Shown: positions 24,886 to 33,561, counted from the stretch's first letter. The stretch: 64,000 bases of DNA from an uncultured Sphingobacteriales bacterium (GCA_937991535.1 CALKHN010000122.1:1-64000), one strand, 5' to 3'. Notes: generated by a model from the letters alone, not told the origin. Numbers and translations: made by a program.

Positions 24886-25461
24886 TCAGCCGTTTTTATT
24901 TTCTTCTTTGAACTTTTTATCGGCCGCGGCCGCTTTTTCAAAGTCAAGTACTACACCGTTAATACAGTATCGCAGTCCGGTAGGCGGCGGTCCGTCTTCA
25001 AATACGTGCCCCAAGTGCCCTTTACAACGGCCACACATCACTTCGGTTCTTTCCATACCTGCTGTATGGTCGGGAGCGTAAATAATGCTGCCTTTGGTAA
25101 CAGGCTCATAAAAGCTGGGCCAGCCGCATCCACTTTCAAATTTGGTATCGCTTCTGAATAAAGGATTGCCGCAGGCTGCGCAATAATAGGTTCCAACATC
25201 GCTGAACTTTTCGTATTTACTGCTCCATGGTCTTTCTGTGCCTTTTTGCCTTGCTATATAATAAACATTTTCGGGCAAAATTTTTTTCCATTCTTCATCA
25301 CTAAGTGTAACCTTCGACTTATCGGAGCGGGAGTACACTATGTTTTTGTTATTTGTATTATCCATATGTGCTGATGATTTTTTTTGAGGTGGTTGCGAAA
25401 AACTACACTGGCAAAAGATCATGGGTGCTAATAGTAGTGTAAAAAGAGGTTTTATATGCAT
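24886..25461 (-). CDS. msrB: Exported peptide-methionine (R)-S-oxide reductase
   Basis: A 191-residue enzyme that repairs the R-epimer of methionine sulfoxide in proteins. The N-terminus (MHIKPLFTLLLAPMIFCQCSF) is a signal peptide with possible lipobox Cys, so it acts in the periplasm or at a membrane. The zinc ligands are YYCAACGNPLF and VMCGRCKGHLGHVF; the catalytic Cys is in LRYCINGVVLDF. FESGCGWPSFYEPV carries a further conserved Cys. Length of the mature domain (about 130) is normal. No msrA is adjacent. Confidence 0.93.
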   Translation of the reverse strand: MHIKPLFTLLLAPMIFCQCSFSQPPQKKSSAHMDNTNNKNIVYSRSDKSKVTLSDEEWKKILPENVYYIARQKGTERPWSSKYEKFSDVGTYYCAACGNPLFRSDTKFESGCGWPSFYEPVTKGSIIYAPDHTAGMERTEVMCGRCKGHLGHVFEDGPPPTGLRYCINGVVLDFEKAAAADKKFKEENKNG

Positions 25462-25581
25462 GATCTGTAATTTTCAGGTTTAAACAAATTTACGAAACAA
25501 TACCAACTATGGCATATACGATGTTCGGCCTGGGAAAATTAACCTCCTTTTTTATGTAATGTTAAGAATAATTTAAAGAGA

Positions 25582-25589
25582 TATTTTTG
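25582..25589 (+). promoter_or_regulatory. Bacteroidota -7 box before the MarR gene
   Basis: TATTTTTG fits TAnnTTTG and ends 16 bases before the ATG at 25606. A matching -33 TTG is not clear. Confidence 0.4.
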
Positions 25590-25605
25590 CAGTAAAACCA
25601 TCAGC

Positions 25606-26061
25606 ATGTCCTTAGAAGATGATATCCGCCAGCCATCGTTTCGTAATGAGCACCAAAAGGGCATTATTAATATGATTTATACCTGCAACTGGATCATGGA
25701 GCGGCAGAAAAATTTTTTCGACCAGGAAAACATCACGCCTCAGCAGTTCAATATTCTCCGTATACTCAGGGGTTCTTATCCAAAGCCAATTTCTACGCTT
25801 CAGATCAGGGAAAGGATGCTCGATAAAATGAGCGACACCAGCCGTATTGTTGACAGGCTGGTTATTAAAGAACTGGCAACTAAAAAGCCCTCCCTCGCCG
25901 ATAAACGTCTTGTAGATATTGCCATTACCTCAAGGGGTATTGCTATGCTTGAACGTTTGGATCGGAAAAATGAGGAGATGGATTCTCTTTTACATGCGCT
26001 ATCGGATACCGAAGTAAAAAAACTCAATCAGTTGTTAGATAAGATCAGGAAGCCGGATTGA
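25606..26061 (+). CDS. MarR-family transcriptional regulator
   Basis: A 151-residue winged-helix protein. The core is ITPQQFNILRILRGSYPKPISTLQIRERML, then DTSRIVDRLVIKELATKKPSLADKRLVDIAIT, where the recognition helix precedes the DKR wing typical of MarR. A C-terminal dimer helix (SDTEVKKLNQLLDKIRK) follows. It is probably a dimer that responds to a small molecule or oxidant. No dyad or obvious target gene is adjacent, and the next gene is a glycosidase 113 bases away. Confidence 0.9.
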   Translation: MSLEDDIRQPSFRNEHQKGIINMIYTCNWIMERQKNFFDQENITPQQFNILRILRGSYPKPISTLQIRERMLDKMSDTSRIVDRLVIKELATKKPSLADKRLVDIAITSRGIAMLERLDRKNEEMDSLLHALSDTEVKKLNQLLDKIRKPD

Positions 26062-26174
26062 CGTATCTTCATAACACGTGATTTAAATTTAATGCAGAAG
26101 AGAATGGTTGTAAATAGAAACTTAAATTTAAAAATGCACATTCACGTTTTTATTTATTCCTTTATTATTGCTGC

Positions 26175-27734
26175 ATGAAAGTTCTGCTTATTCTCTGGGC
26201 TGCTGTTTATCCTTTTGTTTTTTGTTTTGCACAACCTAAACATGAGTTTCGCGCCGCCTGGATTGCTACTGTAGACAATATTGATTGGCCATCAAAGGGA
26301 AATTTTAATTCCGAAAGCCAGAAAGCAGAGTATAAGAAACTGCTGGATATGCATGTGCAAAATGGTATGAATGCGGTTATTGTGCAGATTCGTCCTGCAA
26401 CAGATGCTTTTTATCCTTCACCGTATGAACCCTGGAGCGAATGGCTTACGGGTAAGCAGGGCCGCCCTCCTGTACCCTATTACGACCCGCTTGCGTTTAT
26501 GATTGAAGAAGCCCACAAAAGAGGACTGGAATTTCATGCCTGGTGCAATCCTTACAGGGCTGAATTGCAGATTGGCAAATCTTCCATTTCGCCCACCCAT
26601 ATTACCAAAGTGCACCCCGAATGGTTTGTAGCTTATGGAGGAAAACGATATTTTGATCCGGGTAATAAGGAAGCGCAGGAATTTGTGGTGAACGTAATCC
26701 GCGATATTGTTAGCCGGTATGATGTGGATGCGCTTCACTTTGACGATTATTTTTATCCTTACCGGATAGCCGGGCAGGAATTTCCGGATGATAAGACCTA
26801 CGCTCAATATGGAGCGGGTATGGAAAGGGGAGATTGGCGAAGAAGTAATGTGGATTCTATTATCGTTAAGTTGCATCGTGGCATACGGCAGGAAAATCCA
26901 CATTGCAAATTTGGGATCAGTCCGTTTGGGGTATGGCGCAACAAAGACAGGGATAGCCTGGGAAGCGATACCAAGGCAGGACAAACCAATTATGACGACC
27001 TGTATGCCGACATATTGCTGTGGTTAAAAGAGGGATACATTGATTACGTGGTACCACAGTTGTACTGGGAACACGGTCATAGGGCGGCGCCGTACGAAGT
27101 GCTGGTAGACTGGTGGAGCCGGCACAGCTATGGCAAACATTGTTATATAGGATTGGGTATTTATAAAGCAGGAAGCAACGCGCGCTGGCGCGACAGGAAT
27201 ATCATTCCCATGCAAATCCGGGATGCAAGGTCATACAATACCATACAGGGACAGGTGTATTTCAGCAGCAAGTCTTTTTTGAAAAACCCGAATGGCTGGA
27301 ACGATAGCCTTCAGCAGCATTATTATAAATACCCCGCATTAATTCCGCCCATGCCATGGATAGACAGCATCGCTCCCAGGCCCCCGGTTATTAATGCCAT
27401 CAGCAGCAAAGGAAAAGGACCTGAACAACAGGTAAGCATCAATGCTGCATATATTGATACAGACAAAAGACTCCGGCAATTTGCTTTATATGTTTTTTCC
27501 TCCCTGGATAACACCGATATTTCCAATAAAGCACCATTACAGGTAATTCCTTCCACTACAGGTTCAGCAGATTGCGAGCTGGCATTATCGTTGCTGCCAC
27601 AGCCTCTTTCTTCCGGTAAGGAATTGTACATTGGCCTTACCGCGGTAGATATCAATAATGTGGAAAGCGAGCTCAGCATACTGCAAAAGCTGGAAAGGGC
27701 AAATGAAAAATCAGATTGGAAAATAGTGAAATAG
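26175..27734 (+). CDS. Secreted GHL10 glycosyl-hydrolase-like protein
   Basis: A 519-residue exported protein with signal peptide MKVLLILWAAVYPFVFCFAQ. The GHL10 (DUF187) TIM-barrel domain spans residues about 25-370: EFRAAWIATVDNIDWPSKG, NGMNAVIVQIRPATDAFYPS, YDPLAFMIEEAHKRGLEFHAWCNPYR, VDALHFDDYFYPY and DYVVPQLYWE. The Asp residues in HFDDYFYP are candidates for catalysis. The last 140 residues resemble a fibronectin-like module. Related enzymes act on cell-wall or exopolysaccharide glycans; the substrate here is not known. Confidence 0.9.
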   Translation: MKVLLILWAAVYPFVFCFAQPKHEFRAAWIATVDNIDWPSKGNFNSESQKAEYKKLLDMHVQNGMNAVIVQIRPATDAFYPSPYEPWSEWLTGKQGRPPVPYYDPLAFMIEEAHKRGLEFHAWCNPYRAELQIGKSSISPTHITKVHPEWFVAYGGKRYFDPGNKEAQEFVVNVIRDIVSRYDVDALHFDDYFYPYRIAGQEFPDDKTYAQYGAGMERGDWRRSNVDSIIVKLHRGIRQENPHCKFGISPFGVWRNKDRDSLGSDTKAGQTNYDDLYADILLWLKEGYIDYVVPQLYWEHGHRAAPYEVLVDWWSRHSYGKHCYIGLGIYKAGSNARWRDRNIIPMQIRDARSYNTIQGQVYFSSKSFLKNPNGWNDSLQQHYYKYPALIPPMPWIDSIAPRPPVINAISSKGKGPEQQVSINAAYIDTDKRLRQFALYVFSSLDNTDISNKAPLQVIPSTTGSADCELALSLLPQPLSSGKELYIGLTAVDINNVESELSILQKLERANEKSDWKIVK

Positions 27735-27758
27735 GCCGCTGTAAGTATTGATCCGGTC

Positions 27759-27860
27759 TTACAAGTAATGCATTTCTTCTAATTGTTCAACGGCAGGCAT
27801 TTCATCATATGTTCTTCCGTTAAGCACTCTTCCTGTTTTCTTTTTATTGCCGCCACCCCA
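27759..27860 (-). pseudogene. 3' fragment of a DUF5131 (phage Gp37/Gp68-like) gene
   Basis: On the minus strand the frame from 27860 to the TAA at 27759 reads WGGGNKKKTGRVLNGRTYDE followed by MPAVEQLEEMHYL. This resembles the very end of DUF5131/Gp37-Gp68 radical-SAM-like proteins, whose C-terminus is KQWGG.NKK..GR.L.GR..DEMP. A TAA precedes the Trp in frame and no upstream part is found; the Fic gene begins directly behind it. It is a relic of a deleted gene. Confidence 0.6.
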
Positions 27861-27878
27861 TTATCCCGGAAGCCACAA

Positions 27879-28742
27879 TTAAAAGATAAACTTCATTCCT
27901 CTTGATTTGTTATTGATAATTTTTTGAGGATTATTTTCCACAGGGTTTTGCGAAGCCTGATCCATTTCCTGTTTCATTCTGTTGATAGAGGTCTGAATAA
28001 AAAAAGATGATATCACATTTAAATCATTATGCTTATGTGAAAATTTGAGCGCGTTAATATATTCTTCTTTTTGTTTTGCTTCGATGATAATAAGCGGATG
28101 ACCGGCTTTAGCCAGAATAAAGTTTGACATGAGCCGTCCAAGCCTTCCGTTGCCGTCAGGAAATGGATGGAGGTAAATAAAGTATTTATGGAATTTGGCA
28201 GCTATTTCAATTGGGTGAGCTGTTTTTCTGTCTACTGCTGCTTGCGTCTGTTCCATTAATGCCGGCACACTGGCGATGCTGGTTTCATGATCCGGGAATA
28301 TTGTGTCACCTGCTGCCATTCTTGATCTGGTGTATTCTCCCGGCGCATAACCTTTGGTATATTGAATAGTATTATTAGTAAGCATCTTATGAGTATCTAT
28401 CAGCAATTGCTCCGCCAGAGGTAATTCTATATTAGTAAACAGGTATTCGAAAGCTTTAAAGTGATCTAAGATTTCATAGGCTTCAAGCATGGATTTATTC
28501 TGAAGTTTCAGATTAAGTCCATGTTCTTTCAACTCCCTGGTATCGTTTACGGAAAAGCTATTACCTTCTAAGGCACAGGAATGGGCTGAAAGAAGGATTT
28601 CATTGTATTCAAAAAGATTTTCTTTAGAAAAAGTGGAGGCTACCTGTTTGTTATATTGCTCAAGCGTTGATTGATATTCAGTTAAGCATTTTTCTATCGT
28701 ATGTTCATTATTCATCATTTGGTCATGTGCTGATAATTGCAA
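27879..28742 (-). CDS. Fic-domain AMP-transferase with inhibitory motif
   Basis: A 287-residue protein. The Fic core motif HPFPDGNGRLGR (about residues 193-204) is complete, with catalytic His and the phosphate-anchoring GNGR. Upstream, SCALEGNSF (about residue 55) fits the class II inhibitory helix (S/T)xxxE(G/N), so the enzyme should be self-restrained. The flap is near PGEYTRSRMAAGD. It probably transfers AMP to a hydroxyl of a target protein; the target is unknown. Starts at 28718 or 28715 are also possible. A gene relic lies right behind its stop. Confidence 0.9.
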   Translation of the reverse strand: MQLSAHDQMMNNEHTIEKCLTEYQSTLEQYNKQVASTFSKENLFEYNEILLSAHSCALEGNSFSVNDTRELKEHGLNLKLQNKSMLEAYEILDHFKAFEYLFTNIELPLAEQLLIDTHKMLTNNTIQYTKGYAPGEYTRSRMAAGDTIFPDHETSIASVPALMEQTQAAVDRKTAHPIEIAAKFHKYFIYLHPFPDGNGRLGRLMSNFILAKAGHPLIIIEAKQKEEYINALKFSHKHNDLNVISSFFIQTSINRMKQEMDQASQNPVENNPQKIINNKSRGMKFIF

Positions 28743-28828
28743 TAAAAACGCGACTTTGAAAGATTTGTTTTACTATAAAGCTACGCAATTATGAACGTCA
28801 GGTTAAACAATTAAAATACGGATTTTTC

Positions 28829-29938
28829 TTAAAACAACCTCCCCTGCTGACCCGGCCTCCTGAAAATGGTAGTATCCAGTTCAAAGCGGTCTTCATTCAT
28901 GCCATACATTTTTCCGTACTTTTTATACTGTTGCGTTATAATCTCGGCTATGGCGCCTTCGCCCCGCATGCGCAGACCCCAACGGGTGTCGTTTACTTTG
29001 CCGTCGTGACTTTGCTCAATCAAATGCCATACTTTATCCGCCCGGTCGGGAAAGTTTTTATACAGCCAGTCGTGAAACAGGAATTTAATGGCGCCATTTA
29101 AACGGATGAAAGTATAGGCAGTAAATACGGCTCCCACATCAGCAGCGGCTTTCATAATGCGCTGCATTTCATGATCGTTGAGCCCCGGTATCATGGGTCC
29201 CATCATCACCCCCATGCGAATGCCGGCATTGCTCAATTCTTCAATTACTTTTAGGCGCTGTTTGGCAGTAGTGGTGCGGGGTTCCATTACCCTGCGCAAA
29301 TCTTCATTAAAAGAAGTAATGGAAACCATTGCTGAAACCAGTCGTTTTTTGGCCAGTTCCTGCAGTACGTCTTTGTCTTTAGTGATCCATGCGTTTTTGG
29401 TAAGAATTCCTACCGGCTGGTTGAATTCATTGCATACTTCCAATAGCCCCCTCGTTAACCGGTATTTTTGTTCGGCGGGCTGGTAACAATCGGTGTTGCC
29501 ACTCAGCATAATGGGCATCACTTCCCACTTTGGATGCATGAGTTGCTTCCGTAACAATTGTGGCGCGTTTTTTTTAACGATGATCTTCCGTTCAAAATCC
29601 AAACCGGCACTATAGCCCCAGTATTCATGCACATTACGGGCATAGCAGTAAATGCAGCCATGCTCGCAGCCGGCATAAGCATTCATGCTGTAAGCCATAC
29701 CCACATCCGGGCTCTCTACTTTATTTACAATGGTTTTTGAAAGCTGCTCCAGGTATTGTGTGGGCGCGTTGTCTTCCGACCAGTCGTCAATCGCTTCCAC
29801 ATGTTCCCTCGTTTTTTCGTCCCTAAGAAAGCGGTTTTTGGTATTGAACTGGGCGCCACGACCCTGTAAATATTGTTCCGTTTCCTCTTTTTTTTTAGCG
29901 GAAATTTTATAATGATCCTGCTTGAGTGTTTCTGACAT
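28829..29938 (-). CDS. PA0069-family radical SAM protein
   Basis: A 369-residue radical S-adenosylmethionine enzyme. The 4Fe-4S site is YAGCEHGCIYCYARN (Cys-x3-Cys-x2-Cys, about residue 90), preceded by the family-typical NTKNRFLRDE opening and SPDVGMAYSMNA. Later parts include MLSGNTDCYQPAEQKYRLTR, the GILTKNAWITKDKD strand and GVMMGPMIPGLND. The group is widespread but its reaction is not established; it is related to spore photoproduct lyase-like enzymes. No partner gene is adjacent. Confidence 0.9.
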   Translation of the reverse strand: MSETLKQDHYKISAKKKEETEQYLQGRGAQFNTKNRFLRDEKTREHVEAIDDWSEDNAPTQYLEQLSKTIVNKVESPDVGMAYSMNAYAGCEHGCIYCYARNVHEYWGYSAGLDFERKIIVKKNAPQLLRKQLMHPKWEVMPIMLSGNTDCYQPAEQKYRLTRGLLEVCNEFNQPVGILTKNAWITKDKDVLQELAKKRLVSAMVSITSFNEDLRRVMEPRTTTAKQRLKVIEELSNAGIRMGVMMGPMIPGLNDHEMQRIMKAAADVGAVFTAYTFIRLNGAIKFLFHDWLYKNFPDRADKVWHLIEQSHDGKVNDTRWGLRMRGEGAIAEIITQQYKKYGKMYGMNEDRFELDTTIFRRPGQQGRLF

Positions 29939-30038
29939 AAAATTGATTCAAACTTGTTAATAAAAATGGGGTTAATATTGAACTTCTCTTCTCTACGCAC
30001 GATCATATAATTTGAAAAATTCTATACTTTTTGTTTTG

Positions 30039-30180
30039 AAACACGGCGCCACAGCGACACAAAGGCACGGAGGATGGTTTATTTTCTATTATTCTTATTT
30101 TTTGAAACACTCTGATGCAAAAGCGCAGGAAATGTACTTTGTTTTCTCTGTGCCATAGTGCCTCCGTGCCTCTGTGTTCC
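30039..30180. repeat. Imperfect inverted repeat of CACnGnGG type
   Basis: Positions 30039-30073 (AACACGGCGCCACAGCGACAC…) pair with 30146-30180 (…CCTCCGTGCCTCTGTGTTCC); about three quarters of 33 positions match. Both arms are built of short CAC-GAG-GCAC units. Repeats with this look are common between genes in Bacteroidota. It lies between the radical SAM gene and the broken GxxExxY gene. Confidence 0.55.
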
Positions 30181-30199
30181 AATATCAGTTGCCCATTCA

Positions 30200-30612
30200 T
30201 TACATAATCATTCTTTTAATTCCTTTTTTCATTAGCGGCACAGTAAAATTCAATATATAACCTAACCGTTTTCCGCTTAGTTTCAAATAACTCAATACCT
30301 GTGCGTTCCATACAGGATGGTAATACTCCTGTGCTTTTAATTCTACAACATCCAATCCATCCACAAGTATATCCATCCGCAGACCTTCATCAATTACCAG
30401 TCCATCATATTGTAACCGGACAGTCTTTTGCCTTTCAAAAGGAATATGTCTTTTATCCAATTGATAGCAGAACACTTTTCATATACACTTTCCATTAATC
30501 CGGGGCCAAATGCTCTGTGAATGCAGATTGCGGTATCCATTATCTGGTTAGCTAACCACTGCTCTCTTGCTGTAAGTGGCTCGAAATCTTTTAGTTCAAT
30601 ATTATTTACCAT
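30200..30612 (-). pseudogene. GxxExxY-family protein with a one-base deletion
   Basis: The frame from ATG 30612 gives TAREQWLANQIMDTAICIHR, then FGPGLMESVYEK, the family hallmark. At about 30476 it shifts, and the correct continuation in the next frame is VFCYQLDKRHIPFERQKTVR, then LRMDILVDGLDVVELKAQE, to the stop at 30200. GAAAAGTG is seen where GAA-AAA-GTG (Glu-Lys-Val) is expected, so one A is missing from a short A-run. GxxExxY proteins carry a nuclease-like D…E-x-K core, visible as RMDILVD and VELKA. The deletion breaks the protein in two unless it varies by slippage. Confidence 0.8.
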
Positions 30613-30694
30613 CGGTGTCTTATTTTTTAATCAACTCGTGTTGTTACGAAAGGGTTAGTATTGAATCAGCAGCAAAGCGATGCATCCGAGCTAA

Positions 30695-31309
30695 TTACCC
30701 AAACAGGTCTCCCTGAACTGTAGCTACCGGTAAATTCTGGAACGCGAACCGTTGCACAATCTGGTAAGCTTTTTGATTTTGTGCACGCTTCAGCAACAGC
30801 ATGCCATCCGCAATAAAGCGCCCGGTAAAATGCTTATTGCTGTATGCAAGCCATGCTTTTTCGTATTGCCAGGGCTGCAGCTTGCGCGCAACCGTTACAT
30901 GTGGTTCCAGAATAAAATGCGGCTTGTTTTCGTCGTTCAGCTTCATTAACCTTTGTGTTTCGCTGCGTACCTGTTTAATAAGGTTTTGCACGGGTATTCT
31001 GGTTACCACATTTATATATATGGTGTGCGAAGGAAAACTGCCATAGTCGCGCAGTTCTACCTTGAACGGGTATTGCCCCATACCTATAGCTTTCAACCGG
31101 TTCGCGATCCGTGCTTCCATCATTTCGTACTGAACAAAGGTTGCCAGCGTTATATGCGGCTTGCCCCACTTTGCGTGTGCACTCTGGTATGTTTCAGCGA
31201 ATTCTTCTTTTACTTTTACGATCTTATTCCATATTTCTCCAGGCGGACTCAGCACCAGCAGATATTCATTAATGCGGTAGCCCGGTAGCATTTGAATATT
31301 ATTTTCCAT
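30695..31309 (-). CDS. 2H phosphoesterase (2'-5' RNA ligase family)
   Basis: About 204 residues. The two catalytic histidine motifs are KPHITLATF (about residue 51) and EPHVTVARK (about 137), the His-x-Thr pairs of the 2H superfamily. Length is typical for bacterial LigT-like proteins, which act on cyclic phosphates or 2'-5' linked RNA; the physiological substrate is not known. A start three codons upstream is also open. The gene is divergent from the UmuD-like gene, and an operator-like site lies in the shared 72-bp gap. Confidence 0.82.
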   Translation of the reverse strand: MENNIQMLPGYRINEYLLVLSPPGEIWNKIVKVKEEFAETYQSAHAKWGKPHITLATFVQYEMMEARIANRLKAIGMGQYPFKVELRDYGSFPSHTIYINVVTRIPVQNLIKQVRSETQRLMKLNDENKPHFILEPHVTVARKLQPWQYEKAWLAYSNKHFTGRFIADGMLLLKRAQNQKAYQIVQRFAFQNLPVATVQGDLFG

Positions 31310-31334
31310 GAAAACCATTTTGAATGATCAAATA

Positions 31335-31365
31335 TTTAGTATAAATTTACTAAAAATATTAGTAA
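31335..31365. promoter_or_regulatory. Triple half-site operator between the 2H gene and the UmuD-like gene
   Basis: TTAGTA at 31336, TACTAA at 31348 and TTAGTA at 31359 alternate at about one helical turn. The pair TTACTAA-AAATA-TTAGTAA (31347-31365) has the same form as the dyad at the EndoQ promoter (21429-21447), and the overlapping TTTAGTA…TACTAAA (31335-31354) forms a second dyad. It could control both divergent genes. Confidence 0.6.
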
Positions 31366-31381
31366 TTCCAAAAAATGGTAT

Positions 31382-31816
31382 ATGAATGGTGAAATAGTGT
31401 ACAATACTGCTTATAATGGCTCAAAACGTTTTACACAATGGAATGTTGATCACACTAATGCAACAGATTTTGGTACTGTCTTGGATGATTATATGGAAAG
31501 AGGCATTGATCTGAACGAGCAACTGATTCGCAACAGGCCCTCCACTTTTTTTATGAAAGTAAGCGGGGAAGCGATGATTGATGCCGGCATATTCAATGGC
31601 GATATTGTAATTGTTGACCGGTCGGTTAAAGCTGTCAACGGAAAAATAGTAATTGCTATACTCTGTGGAGAAATGCTGATCCGCAGGCTGGAGAAAACTT
31701 TTAATAAAACGAGGCTGATACCGGAAACACGCAAGCTATCGCCAATTGATATAGACCCCTCTGCTGCCGATTTTTCAATATGGGGCGTGGTTACTTATTG
31801 CATTCATGCAATGTAG
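31382..31816 (+). CDS. UmuD-like S24 protein lacking its catalytic dyad
   Basis: A 144-residue protein that aligns along its length with UmuD: DDYMERGIDLNEQLIRN, FFMKVSGEAMIDAGIFNGDI, then GKIVIAILCGEMLIRRLEK and the final WGVVTYCIH. The catalytic Ser (UmuD SGDSM) is Ala here (SGEAM, codon GCG). The catalytic Lys (TVK-K/R-L) is Arg (LIRRL, codon CGC). The cleavage-site Cys-Gly is Phe-Gly. It should therefore be unable to self-cleave. No umuC follows; the next gene is on the other strand. It may be a structural partner of a polymerase encoded elsewhere or an inactive relic. Confidence 0.85.
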   Translation: MNGEIVYNTAYNGSKRFTQWNVDHTNATDFGTVLDDYMERGIDLNEQLIRNRPSTFFMKVSGEAMIDAGIFNGDIVIVDRSVKAVNGKIVIAILCGEMLIRRLEKTFNKTRLIPETRKLSPIDIDPSAADFSIWGVVTYCIHAM

Positions 31817-31913
31817 CAGCGTATACAAAATCCGAGACAGGAATCGGAAGGGAAGACAAATAACAAGAACCAAAAAAATTAAACAATGAACTACAAATCA
31901 TAAACAATAAATT

Positions 31914-32867
31914 TCAAAGTTCCTTCCTTACTGCATATTGTGTAAAAAAGCGGGTGCTTGCTCCTGCTGCGAGTGTAATAAGACCAATACCGTTATTAAA
32001 CGAATCGGGCGGGGCGCTGAGATTTTCAATAGCGATGCTTTTGCGGTGCGGAGGAATGTAAATTTGTAAATAAGGATAACTTTCATCTGTCCGAATTTCC
32101 AATTGCCATCCTGTGGCGGGATCGCGTAAAATGCACATAGGCTGTTCCTGGCTAAAATCCAGTACAAATGAATTGTCCAAAGCTGTTTCACCAATGCGGG
32201 CAGGCGAACTGAATGCAGTATAAGGCAATATTTTTCCGGAAGGAATGAGATTGATGAATTCCAGCGCCTCCTGTGATTGAAATTGCAGTTCCAGATCATC
32301 AACCTTGCCGCCAAATGTAAAATAAGGATGCCAGCCATCGGCTATTGGCAGGGCTGAGGTGGCTGTGTTCTTTATGACGGTGGTAATGCTTAATGTATTT
32401 TCTTTTTCCAAACGATAATCAATAATGCAGTCATACGGGAAAGGGTAACCTGCATCCTCACCTTTGTATTCATACAATACACTTATGCCGGCGAAGTTTT
32501 CGGTTGCCTGTTCCTGTACCAAACGAAAGGGCTGTTTGTACAATAAACCGTGTATGGCGGATCCGTTCAGCAGAAAATTGTTGAAATGATACTGGCGGTT
32601 GTTAAAACGATATACCGCATTGGGAATCCTGCAAGGGAAGGGGGATAGCTTTAGCCCCTTAAATCCATTGACCTCGGCATTTTCGTCAAATGCTGTTTTG
32701 TTATCGTAACTGTCGATGATATTTATTGCCTCTTTTCCATCATGCACAGTAAATGCATGCAGCATAGCGCCGCAACCTGGCACAATTTCTACTCTGCTTT
32801 GTGACGCATTATCTGTTAACAGTATCTTATCAAATCCATTATGCTGTACTTTCTCTATTGCGAACAT
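31914..32867 (-). CDS. Aldose 1-epimerase family protein
   Basis: About 317 residues from MFAIEKVQHNGFDKILL; a longer frame to 32960 is less likely. It is a beta-sandwich galactose-mutarotase-like protein. Family features are RVEIVPGCGAMLHAF, LKLSPFPCRIPNAVY, ALPIADGWHPYFTFGG (the conserved His in a D-G-x-H-P-Y/F motif) and a late NLSAPPDSFNNGIGLITLAAG with the C-terminal Glu/Asn region. It interconverts sugar anomers; which sugar is unclear. It follows the UmuD-like gene in convergent orientation. Confidence 0.86.
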   Translation of the reverse strand: MFAIEKVQHNGFDKILLTDNASQSRVEIVPGCGAMLHAFTVHDGKEAINIIDSYDNKTAFDENAEVNGFKGLKLSPFPCRIPNAVYRFNNRQYHFNNFLLNGSAIHGLLYKQPFRLVQEQATENFAGISVLYEYKGEDAGYPFPYDCIIDYRLEKENTLSITTVIKNTATSALPIADGWHPYFTFGGKVDDLELQFQSQEALEFINLIPSGKILPYTAFSSPARIGETALDNSFVLDFSQEQPMCILRDPATGWQLEIRTDESYPYLQIYIPPHRKSIAIENLSAPPDSFNNGIGLITLAAGASTRFFTQYAVRKEL

Positions 32868-32990
32868 TACCAGTAATTTATCTCCAATATAATATAACGC
32901 AATGACAAAAAGCGGCTCAACCGGTTGCGTAAAGTAAAAATGCCCGCATGATTCACTCACATAGGCATTTTAATTATATCAAACTCAGGA

Positions 32991-33503
32991 TCAGTTCAGG
33001 TATTTTAAAACCTCTTCGCTCATTGGTTTTACTTTACTTGGGAAAACAGTAACCAGTTTTCCTTTTTCATCTATCAAAAACTTGGTGAAATTCCATTTCA
33101 CCGGATCTTTGATCCCTATTTTCTCTGCTTCGTCGTTAAGGTATTTGAACAACGGATGAATATCATCTCCTTTTACAGATATCTTGGCTGCCATGGGAAA
33201 TGTAACTCCATAATTTTTTTCACAAAACTCCTTTATCTCTGCGTTGGTGCCGGGTTCCTGCCGCATGAAATTATTTGCAGGAAAACCAATAACCACCAGC
33301 TTCCCTTTATATTGCTCATATAATGTTTCCAGGTCTTTGTATTGAGGGGTAAATCCACATTTAGATGCGGTGTTCACTATTAAAATTTTTTTCCCTTTGT
33401 ATTGGGAAAGATCAATCGTTCCGCCTTCCAGTCCTTCAACTTTAAAATCGTAAACAGAAGAGGCGATCATTACAGCGAGCGCTACAAATAATAAACGTAT
33501 CAT
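32991..33503 (-). CDS. Glutathione peroxidase (Cys type), exported
   Basis: About 170 residues. MIRLLFVALAVMIASSV is a signal peptide, so the enzyme works outside the cytoplasm. The peroxidatic residue is Cys in NTASKCGFTPQY (Sec in animal enzymes). The remaining tetrad is Gln in IGFPANNFMRQEPG and Trp-Asn in VKWNFTKFLID. Length matches the BtuE/Gpx4-like group, which usually uses thioredoxin rather than glutathione. The gene is single. Confidence 0.92.
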   Translation of the reverse strand: MIRLLFVALAVMIASSVYDFKVEGLEGGTIDLSQYKGKKILIVNTASKCGFTPQYKDLETLYEQYKGKLVVIGFPANNFMRQEPGTNAEIKEFCEKNYGVTFPMAAKISVKGDDIHPLFKYLNDEAEKIGIKDPVKWNFTKFLIDEKGKLVTVFPSKVKPMSEEVLKYLN

Positions 33504-33561
33504 AACAAAGAATTTAATTGAAGTAAAGTACAAATTTGGTACAAAAAATCCGAATCAGGCG

